NCBI GenBank assembly: GCA_002471345.1
Contig: DKPS01000096.1
Coordinates: 1 to 17,723, forward strand
Origin: Saprospiraceae bacterium UBA7328
GTDB lineage: Bacteria; Bacteroidota; Bacteroidia; Chitinophagales; Saprospiraceae
DNA length: 17,723 nt
Reading direction: 5' to 3'
Below are positions 7,430 through 13,845 of the stretch, piece by piece. How positions within the stretch are numbered: position 1 is the stretch's first letter; each line of letters opens with the position of its first letter. The position numbers and the translations under genes are program-made. Under the pieces are notes generated by a model. It worked only from the letters and a program-made list of their open reading frames with translations, was not told where the DNA came from and searched no databases.

Positions 7430-9043
7430 TCAACTGCCTTTAATGGCACTGAGATATTTATGTAACTCTTCTTTCACCTTAGGGTATAAGAAGAACAAAC
7501 CTATCATGTTAGGAAACACCAGTGCTAGGATCATCGCATCCGAAAATCCCCATACCGCACTCATGTTAGCAGCGGCACCGATGATAATGAACAGCAAAAA
7601 TAGTATTTTATATGAAAGATCAGCTAATTTACTCTTACCAAATAAATACATCCATGATTGAAGCCCATAATAGCTCCATGAAATCATTGTAGAAATAGCA
7701 AAAAGTACTATTGCAATCGTCAAAATGTATGGAAACCAAGGTATCACAGATTCAAATGCCATCGAAGTTAAAGCTGCTCCTTCTACTACCGCACCATCCA
7801 ACATCATTGGTGTTCCATATTCAAATGCACCTCCACTATTGTAGAAAATAATTACCAATGCTGTCATTGTACATATTACTACAGTATCAATAAACGGCTC
7901 AAGTAATGCAACTAATCCTTCTGATGCTGGATATTTAGTTTTAACTGCTGAATGTGCTATAGCAGCTGATCCTGCTCCTGCTTCATTAGAGAAAACTGCT
8001 CTTCTAAATCCTTGTACTAATACTCCAAAAAATCCTCCCACAGCGGCTTCGTTACTAAATGCTCCTTTTACAATTAATGCTAATGCGTCATCTACATATG
8101 AAATGTTACTTAAGATAACTATCAGACATGCTAAAAGATAAATTCCAGCCATAAATGGTACTATCTTTTCTGTAACAGAAGCTATCCTTTTAATACCTCC
8201 AATTATCACTATCCCTACAACAATGGCGATGATGATTCCAATAATGGTGCCAACAGAGCCTCCTGTCATGCCAAACATATGTGCCAATTGAACAGCTGCT
8301 TGATTACTCTGAGCAGCATTACCTCCTCCGAATGAAGCACCTACGCATAGAACAGCGAATATGACAGCTAATGCTTTACCTAGGCCCGTGTATCCCCGAT
8401 CTTTTAATCCTTTAGATAAATAGTACATCGGTCCTCCATAAACAGTACCATCAGGTCCTATATCTCTATATTTTACACCAAGTGTACATTCTACAAATTT
8501 TGTAGACATTCCGATTAAACCGCAAAGGATCATCCAGAAGGTGGCTCCGGGGCCACCTATAGATATGGCGATTGCTACACCAGCTATGTTTCCGAGCCCT
8601 ACTGTACCGGAGACTGCAGTAGCCAAAGCCTGAAAATGACTTACTTCACCATCATGTGATTCATCTCTTATGGTATCTACAATATCTCCATCAGGCATGT
8701 TGACAGCAGCCTTCTCAGGTGCGCTATGAGCTTCTATATCGTCATACTTTCCTCTGACTACTTGTATTGCAGTTCCAAATTTGGTCAAATTTGGAAATCT
8801 AAACACTAATGTGAAGAACACAGCTCCGAATATCAAGAGAATTACTACGATCGGGATACCACCAGGAACTAATGCCTCAGTGAAAGGGAAAGGGTAAAAT
8901 ACTTTATGTTCCCACCAAGCTGCTGCTGGTGCAAATGCATCATTTATTTTTTCGTCTATCCCTCGATTGTCTTGGGCGAAAGTGATAAATGGAATTAATA
9001 AAAGAATAAAGAAATTCGTAATCCTCAGGATTCTACTTGACAT
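7430..9043 (-). CDS. Alanine/glycine:cation symporter (AGCS family)
   Basis: This inner-membrane protein of 537 residues should import alanine or glycine with sodium or protons. The family signatures are clear: GLGNIAGVAIAISIGGPGATFW (149-170) and SNEAGAGSAAIAH (352-364), plus about ten hydrophobic segments. It has a leader-like N-terminus ending TFAQ (residue 24) that may be a cleavable signal peptide, then a soluble stretch before the first membrane helix at about 63-83. Between VVRGKYDD (95-102) and GEVSHFQALATAV (132-144) sits an acidic loop of about 30 residues. Substrate cannot be fixed from sequence alone. The TATTTTTG at 9105-9098 is a possible -7 element. Confidence 0.93.
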   Translation of the reverse strand: MSSRILRITNFFILLLIPFITFAQDNRGIDEKINDAFAPAAAWWEHKVFYPFPFTEALVPGGIPIVVILLIFGAVFFTLVFRFPNLTKFGTAIQVVRGKYDDIEAHSAPEKAAVNMPDGDIVDTIRDESHDGEVSHFQALATAVSGTVGLGNIAGVAIAISIGGPGATFWMILCGLIGMSTKFVECTLGVKYRDIGPDGTVYGGPMYYLSKGLKDRGYTGLGKALAVIFAVLCVGASFGGGNAAQSNQAAVQLAHMFGMTGGSVGTIIGIIIAIVVGIVIIGGIKRIASVTEKIVPFMAGIYLLACLIVILSNISYVDDALALIVKGAFSNEAAVGGFFGVLVQGFRRAVFSNEAGAGSAAIAHSAVKTKYPASEGLVALLEPFIDTVVICTMTALVIIFYNSGGAFEYGTPMMLDGAVVEGAALTSMAFESVIPWFPYILTIAIVLFAISTMISWSYYGLQSWMYLFGKSKLADLSYKILFLLFIIIGAAANMSAVWGFSDAMILALVFPNMIGLFFLYPKVKEELHKYLSAIKGS

Positions 9044-9097
9044 GTAGAGAGTTGTTGGTTAATAAGTGGATGTAAGGTATTCATATATTTCAATTCT

Positions 9098-9105
9098 CAA
9101 AAATA
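9098..9105 (-). promoter_or_regulatory. Candidate -7 element for the symporter gene
   Basis: On the minus strand this reads TATTTTTG, a full match to the Bacteroidota TAnnTTTG consensus, with its edge 55 bp upstream of the start codon. No clear TTTG lies about 19-21 bp further upstream, so only half of the expected promoter is visible. Confidence 0.3.
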
Positions 9106-9211
9106 TCTGATTAAAAAAGAGGTATTTTATCGGGTTTTATACATTACATTATTCTAATATATATCTAAAATGATGCGATATTAGTACTCATTTTTCCAAT
9201 TAAAAAAAATC

Positions 9212-9697
9212 ATGACTACACGGACCCCTATATTTTTATTGGTACTTATTGGATCTTTACTTACTCTGACAGTATCGTGTATTGAAAAATATGTTCCAAA
9301 AGATGGAGAAATAGAGATGTATGTGGACCTACCGATAGGAACTGAATTTCAGTATAGGGATAAGATTGAAGAGAGAAACTTTCTTCCGCATATTACGAAT
9401 GAAGGCACAGCCACATTTGAGAATAGAAAAAGCAGAATATCACTCATTGGAAAGAAGATGAACACCGGGGATGAATTATTTGTTATGCTTATAGCTAAAC
9501 TCCAATATCAAAGGCAAGGACAAAGAAGTGAAATAATTATAGCTATTCCAGCGGAGAAAAAATACCGTATAATAGAAATCACTAGTTATGAATCATTAAT
9601 AACTGAATATTTCAGTACAAAACAAATGATAGAGTATTGGTATGCCAATAGATATGGATTAGGAGGCGTTACTGATATTATATGGAGTTCTTTATGA
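9212..9697 (+). CDS. Inorganic-pyrophosphatase-like lipoprotein lacking catalytic residues
   Basis: This is a 161-residue lipoprotein with signal peptide and lipobox (LTVSC, Cys23). Its body resembles, from memory of the family, the lipoprotein form of family I inorganic diphosphatase found in Bacteroidota. Matching pieces are: DLPIGTEFQY (39-48) for the 'EIPxGT..KYE' strand; FLPH (57-60) where FLPYPGNYGFIP is usual; IIIAIPAEKKYRIIEITSYE (108-127) for the 'KIIAIPA....RIINATSYE' block; and IEYWYANRYG (140-149) for the last helix. The catalytic elements are missing. There is no NYGFIP, no GDxLDVLVL Asp cluster (positions about 72-80 read RKSRISLIG), and the Asp/Lys before AIP are Ser/Ile. It is also shorter than the enzymes I recall. 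I infer a non-catalytic relative. It lies 15 bp before the next gene, probably in one transcript. Confidence 0.6.
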   Translation: MTTRTPIFLLVLIGSLLTLTVSCIEKYVPKDGEIEMYVDLPIGTEFQYRDKIEERNFLPHITNEGTATFENRKSRISLIGKKMNTGDELFVMLIAKLQYQRQGQRSEIIIAIPAEKKYRIIEITSYESLITEYFSTKQMIEYWYANRYGLGGVTDIIWSSL

Positions 9698-9712
9698 GGA
9701 ATAATTTAGACA

Positions 9713-10981
9713 ATGACAAATAGCTTGCTGTGTATAAAAGAATCTCTAACTAATGAGAATAAAAGTAAAGTGAAAAGAGGGAAGGTGATAAAGTTCTCTG
9801 ATAAGGAGTTAAACTTTAAAGTATATACCAGTATTCACGATTGTGAGCAATATTGGGAGTGCATATCATGCGAGGATCCCTTTTATAGCCCAGAATACTT
9901 TAAGATTTTAGAAAATGAAAAATTAAGTGGGGCAATACCCATGTATGCATTTGCTTTTATCAAGGATGAAGAAAACCCACTTTGTTCATTTCATTTTCAA
10001 AAGAAAAAACTCAGACTGATAGATAGTATCGATACCGATAAGTTTGTAGAAGGTGGTGGCATCGGCGCAAAGTTTAAATACTGGCTGCAACGTATATTTT
10101 TCCCTTTGGTATACTTTAACATGATAGTGGTGGGGAATCTACTCCTTACTGGAAAATATGGATTCAGAGGTGCAAATAATAAAATCACCATCTCAGATTA
10201 TGAAGTGCTAAGGAGAATGCTCAAGGGGCTTAAATGTCAAGTTTCTGGTACGGAATTTCAGTTTAGAGGGGCTTTGATAAAAGATTTTTTTGAAGAAGAA
10301 AAGTGTTTGGATACTAAAAAAGTATCTCTAGGTGAGTTTAAGGTAGACCCTTCTATGATAGTTCATGTAAGATCGGATTGGAACAGCATGGACGATTATC
10401 TGCTTGATATGAAGTCTAAACATAGAGTGCGGACTAAAAAACATTTGAAAAAAGGAGCGGAATTAGAAATTAGACCTTTGACTGCAGAGGAGGTAGAACA
10501 ACGAGAATTAGAAATTCATGGTTTATATAGTTCTGTTATAAAAGCATCAGGATTTAATATGGTCACTGTGAATAAAGGGTATTTTACAGATATGGTCAAA
10601 ACATTCCCAGATCAATTTGTTCTCAATGGGATGTTCTTAGGAGAATCATTGGTAGGATTTTATACCTCTATGTTAAAAGAAGGAGCAATGATGTCTCATT
10701 TTATTGGTTATAACGAAAATAGAAATAAGGAGCATTCTATTTATATGAATATACTCTTGTATCTTATAAAAGATGCGATCCAACAAAAAGTCAATAAACT
10801 ATACTACTACCGCACAGCCTTGGAGATCAAAAGTAGTGTAGGCGCTGAACCCAAAGACATGTATCTCTACTTAATGCATAACAATTTTATTGCAAATAGT
10901 ATGATTAATATCGTCATCAAAACGTTCTTTCCCAATCCTATGTGGACACAGAGAAAACCTTTTAAAAGTTATCCTGAATAA
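9713..10981 (+). CDS. FemAB/GNAT-fold protein (BioF2-like acyltransferase domain)
   Basis: This 422-residue soluble protein resembles uncharacterised Bacteroidota proteins of the FemAB-like, GNAT-fold group (Acetyltransf_6/BioF2-like). Supporting pieces are WNSMDDYLLDMKSKHRVRTKKHLKKG (223-248), the typical Trp/Tyr and basic helix before the second domain. After it come QFVLNGMFLGESLVGFY (301-317), GAMMSHFIGYNENRNKEHSIY (324-344) and a C-terminal YYYRTALEIKSSVGAEP (364-380), which follow the GNAT strand-helix order. Family members transfer acyl or aminoacyl groups to peptidoglycan, lipids or small molecules; the substrate here is unknown. The ATG at 9713 is used; residues 1-25 are not obviously conserved, so a later start is possible. 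It follows the pyrophosphatase-like lipoprotein gene by 15 bp. Confidence 0.65.
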   Translation: MTNSLLCIKESLTNENKSKVKRGKVIKFSDKELNFKVYTSIHDCEQYWECISCEDPFYSPEYFKILENEKLSGAIPMYAFAFIKDEENPLCSFHFQKKKLRLIDSIDTDKFVEGGGIGAKFKYWLQRIFFPLVYFNMIVVGNLLLTGKYGFRGANNKITISDYEVLRRMLKGLKCQVSGTEFQFRGALIKDFFEEEKCLDTKKVSLGEFKVDPSMIVHVRSDWNSMDDYLLDMKSKHRVRTKKHLKKGAELEIRPLTAEEVEQRELEIHGLYSSVIKASGFNMVTVNKGYFTDMVKTFPDQFVLNGMFLGESLVGFYTSMLKEGAMMSHFIGYNENRNKEHSIYMNILLYLIKDAIQQKVNKLYYYRTALEIKSSVGAEPKDMYLYLMHNNFIANSMINIVIKTFFPNPMWTQRKPFKSYPE

Positions 10982-11063
10982 AAACCCAGTATCAAAATCA
11001 CCTGCTTGTCTATTTGAAATTTCTGTATTTTTAGAAAGACTATTGTGAATTAAACTTGAATGA

Positions 11064-11447
11064 ATGCAGGATTCACCAATGCTAGGATTGCGAACTACAA
11101 TTTATAAAGTGGCTGATATTATTAAAGCAAAGGAGTGGTATACTCGTGCTTTTGGAGTAGCCCCTTACTTTGATGAACCTTTCTATGTTGGCTTTAATAT
11201 TGGGGGATTTGAATTAGGACTGCAACCAGATACCGATTCTGTTTCAGATAAGAAAGTGAGTGTGGTGTCTTATTGGGGAGTGAATAAAATAGATCAAGAA
11301 TACAAAAGGTTATTAGATCTTGGGGCTACTGAAAATCAAAAACCAACAAACGTTGGTGGTGAATTAATGACAGCATCAGTAAGAGATCCTTTTGGCAATG
11401 TCCTTGGGATAATCTATAATCCCTACTTCAAAGTAGTGCAAGAATGA
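11064..11447 (+). CDS. VOC superfamily (glyoxalase/bleomycin resistance-like) protein
   Basis: This 127-residue protein fits a single vicinal-oxygen-chelate subunit of two beta-alpha-beta-beta-beta modules. The first runs from LRTTIYKVADIIKAKEWY to GGFELGLQP. The second runs from VSYWGVNKIDQEYKRLLDLGA to SVRDPFGNVLGIIY. The DPFGN turn near the end is a family hallmark. Of the usual four metal ligands only Glu50 is evident. The first His position is in a Thr-Thr stretch, and the final Glu after GN is replaced by Leu/Gly, so it may not bind metal. The start could be ATG 11064 or ATG 11079 (MLGLRTT), the second being closer to the usual family start. It meets the sigma-partner gene tail to tail, 10 bp apart. 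Confidence 0.85.
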   Translation: MQDSPMLGLRTTIYKVADIIKAKEWYTRAFGVAPYFDEPFYVGFNIGGFELGLQPDTDSVSDKKVSVVSYWGVNKIDQEYKRLLDLGATENQKPTNVGGELMTASVRDPFGNVLGIIYNPYFKVVQE

Positions 11448-11457
11448 CCGTTGAAGA

Positions 11458-11823
11458 TTAATTTACAGTAGCTCTAACTTCTCCATTAGCATTATAAAAT
11501 GGTCTTAACTTCTGTAGTGTGCTAATCTGATGTTTAGAATTAAGCTGGGCCACTTCACTAGAGGAGTATAATAATTCGCCTTTATCAATGACTAATTGTT
11601 CTAAAATATATTCATTGTTATTGTTATTATTTGGAGCTACAAAGGCTACAAAAAGTACAGCCACTGAAGCTGCGATTCCCAAAATCCTAAACCTAAAAAT
11701 TGTTGTCTTTTGTTTATCTTTCTCTAATAAATCATCTAACCTATTCCATGCCCCTGTACTTAGAGATATACGTTTTTCTGTTTCTGAAGACCTGAAGATC
11801 TGTTCAATATTTTCCTTTGGCAT
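11458..11823 (-). CDS. Small single-TM protein downstream of the ECF sigma gene, possible anti-sigma factor
   Basis: This 121-residue protein is encoded 13 bp after the ECF sigma gene, so the two are almost surely co-transcribed. Residues 1-44 are charged and predicted cytoplasmic (ENIEQIFRSSETEKRISL...WNRLDDLLEKDKQK). One hydrophobic segment spans about 46-63, followed by PNNNNNNEY and a polar C-terminal part of about 55 residues that would face the periplasm. The layout matches a membrane anti-sigma factor: short cytosolic binding part, one helix, outer sensor. No HxxxCxxC zinc-binding motif of the ZAS type is present, and there is no FecR-like domain. The anti-sigma role rests on position and topology only. 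Confidence 0.6.
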   Translation of the reverse strand: MPKENIEQIFRSSETEKRISLSTGAWNRLDDLLEKDKQKTTIFRFRILGIAASVAVLFVAFVAPNNNNNNEYILEQLVIDKGELLYSSSEVAQLNSKHQISTLQKLRPFYNANGEVRATVN

Positions 11824-11836
11824 AGTTATTTACTTT

Positions 11837-12379
11837 TTAGGCGAACTTAATTTTCAATTTTTTTTTCACTAATTGTTGGAGTTTCTTCTTTGCCAATATC
11901 AGCTGTGACTTAGATGTGTTTATGCTTATACCCAAGGCCTCGCCTATTTCTCTGTGTTTATATCCCTCAATGACATACATATTAAATACGGTACGATATC
12001 CTACAGGAAGCTCATCCAAGAGAGCCAATACCTCTTGATAAGTAAGATTGTCTACAAAATCAACCTTTAAGGTATTCATCACAGAAGTATCATCTATGGC
12101 CACCATCATATTGATATTATGGTTTTTTCGCAGGAGCATCAAACATTCATTAATAACTATCCTTTTCATCCATCCCTCAAAACTTCCTTCACCTTTGAAC
12201 AAATGGAGATTCTTGAAGATTTTATAGAAACCTTTTATCAGTGCATCTTCAGCGTCAACTTCGTTTTTCATATATCTCATGCATATAGATTTAAGCAATG
12301 GCGCATAAGAATTGAAAAGCATGTTTTGAGCCCTCCTATTCTTCTTTTTACATTGAGATATGACCTGTCGAAGTTCCAT
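11837..12379 (-). CDS. RNA polymerase sigma factor, ECF (sigma-70) family
   Basis: This 180-residue ECF sigma factor has only regions 2 and 4. Region 2 is at about 18-90 (MLFNSYAPLLKSICMRYM, DAEDALIKGFYKIFKNL, FEGWMKRIVINECLMLL). Region 4 is at about 122-172 (LDELPVGYRTVFNMYVIEG, HREIGEALGISINTSKSQL), the last block being the -35-reading helix-turn-helix. The lysine-rich tail (KKKLQQLVKKKLKIKFA) is typical of Bacteroidota ECF sigmas. It precedes the small membrane protein as sigma/anti-sigma pairs do, and it is divergent from lysA across a 117-bp region. Which promoters it reads is unknown; envelope stress is a guess. Confidence 0.93.
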   Translation of the reverse strand: MELRQVISQCKKKNRRAQNMLFNSYAPLLKSICMRYMKNEVDAEDALIKGFYKIFKNLHLFKGEGSFEGWMKRIVINECLMLLRKNHNINMMVAIDDTSVMNTLKVDFVDNLTYQEVLALLDELPVGYRTVFNMYVIEGYKHREIGEALGISINTSKSQLILAKKKLQQLVKKKLKIKFA

Positions 12380-12434
12380 TCACATACAAGATGCAGCTAT
12401 CTGATAAAATGGTGCAAGTGCTGGGTCAAATTAA

Positions 12435-12467
12435 ATTGGTTTAGAAGCAAGAGTACTTATACTTTTG
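12435..12467 (+). promoter_or_regulatory. Candidate promoter for the lysA-E1 operon
   Basis: TACTTTTG at 12460-12467 fully matches the Bacteroidota TAnnTTTG -7 consensus. ATTG at 12435-12438 (three of four matching TTTG) stands 21 bp upstream. A transcript would begin about 12474, giving a leader of roughly 23 nt before the lysA ATG. The region also lies upstream of the divergent sigma gene, for which only a one-mismatch TTAATTTG (12434-12427) was seen. Confidence 0.48.
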
Positions 12468-12496
12468 TACCTAATGTGAAATGTAAAATTATTTGA

Positions 12497-13831
12497 ATGA
12501 ACATTGAAAATGGATCTTACCACTTTCGCGGAGGTGTAAATGCACTTGATGTAGTCAAAGACTATGGCTGCCCATTGTACATCTATGATTCAGCTGTTAT
12601 TAAACAGAAATATGATCAACTTGTAAATGCTTTTGATGGAGTGGATCTAAAAGTTCATTATGCATGTAAAGCATTGACAAATATCAATGTCCTCAGATAT
12701 ATTAAAAACCTCGGAGCTGGGCTGGATGCAGTGTCTATACAAGAAGTGAAACTTGCTCTCAAAGCTGGATTTGCTGCTGATCAGATTATGTATACGCCAA
12801 ATTGTGTTGGCATAAACGAGATTCTTGAGGCGGTTGAATTAAGAGTTAAAATCAATATCGATAATATTTCAATTTTAGAGCAGTTTGGACAACTTAGGCC
12901 TGATTACCCCGTCTGTATTCGAGTGAATCCACATATTATGGCAGGAGCTAATGCTAAAACTTCTGTAGGGCATATAGATTCTAAATTTGGAATATCTGTA
13001 TATCAGCTGCCTTTAGTTCAAAGAATCGTAAAGGCTACTAATATGAAAGTGAACGGACTTCATATGCATACTGGATCTGGGATAATGGATGCAGAAGTCT
13101 TTTTGAATGGTGCTGAGATATTATTTAGGGCTACAGAGGGATTTGAAGAGTTAGAATTTTTGGACTTTGGTAGTGGATTCAAGGTATCTTATAAAGAGGG
13201 TGATATAGAAACCGACATTGAAGAATTAGGCAAAAAGATCTCGATAAGATTTAAAGACTTCTGTGAAGAGTATGGCAGAAAATTAACCCTTGTATTTGAA
13301 CCAGGAAAATTTTTGGTAAGTGAAGCAGGTTACTTTTTAGTAAAAACAAATGTTGTAAAACAAACTACCTCAACGATTTTTGCTGGAGTAGATAGTGGTC
13401 TTAATCATTTGATCAGACCTATGTTTTATGATGCCCATCATGAGATTGTGAATGTCACTAACCCTGAAGGGAAAAGCAGAATTTATAATGTCGTAGGATA
13501 CATATGTGAAACGGATACGTTTGGTATCAACCGCAGAATTAGTGAAATTTCTGAAGGGGATATTCTAGCATTTAAGAATGCAGGAGCATACTGCTGGATG
13601 ATGTCTTCTAATTATAATAGTCGCTATCGCCCTGCTGAGGTCATGATCCTTGATGGAAAAGCACATTTGATAAGAAGAAGAGAAAGAATTGAAGATATCT
13701 TAAATAATCAAGTAGAAATTAATTCCCTTAACAAAGAGAGTAATTTGCTCTCTGCACCAGAAATGAAAAGTGGAAAAGATGGTGGGTTGCTAGGAGGGTT
13801 GAAAAAAATTAAAGAGACTATTTCATTGTAG
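12497..13831 (+). CDS. lysA: Diaminopimelate decarboxylase
   Basis: LysA removes CO2 from meso-diaminopimelate to give L-lysine, with PLP in a fold-type III (alanine-racemase-like) barrel. Key residues are visible: the PLP lysine Lys58 in HYACKALTN; HMHTGSG at 189-195; GSGF at 226-229; EPGKFLVSEAG at 268-278; and the partner-subunit catalytic Cys337 in GYICETDTFG. The barrel and C-terminal domain match Bacteroidota LysA up to about residue 408. About 36 extra residues follow (NSLNKESNLLS...KDGGLLGGLKKIKETISL) that I do not recognise as a family feature. The ATG at 12497 gives the expected N-terminus. A -7-like TACTTTTG lies 30 bp upstream. The fused E1 gene begins 14 bp after its stop, so they are probably one operon. 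Confidence 0.94.
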   Translation: MNIENGSYHFRGGVNALDVVKDYGCPLYIYDSAVIKQKYDQLVNAFDGVDLKVHYACKALTNINVLRYIKNLGAGLDAVSIQEVKLALKAGFAADQIMYTPNCVGINEILEAVELRVKINIDNISILEQFGQLRPDYPVCIRVNPHIMAGANAKTSVGHIDSKFGISVYQLPLVQRIVKATNMKVNGLHMHTGSGIMDAEVFLNGAEILFRATEGFEELEFLDFGSGFKVSYKEGDIETDIEELGKKISIRFKDFCEEYGRKLTLVFEPGKFLVSEAGYFLVKTNVVKQTTSTIFAGVDSGLNHLIRPMFYDAHHEIVNVTNPEGKSRIYNVVGYICETDTFGINRRISEISEGDILAFKNAGAYCWMMSSNYNSRYRPAEVMILDGKAHLIRRRERIEDILNNQVEINSLNKESNLLSAPEMKSGKDGGLLGGLKKIKETISL

Positions 13832-13845
13832 AAAGCCAGATAAAA

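Noticed and set aside
11604..11630. Trinucleotide-like repeat encoding six Asn in the sigma-partner protein
   Set aside because: Considered as a phase-variable tract, but the unit is three bases and codons are mixed AAT/AAC, so slippage would not shift the frame.
12119..12496. 125-codon forward ORF ending exactly at the lysA ATG
   Set aside because: Mostly antisense to the ECF sigma gene, with a composition unlike a real protein. The ATGA overlap with lysA is coincidental, and the lysA promoter candidate lies inside it.
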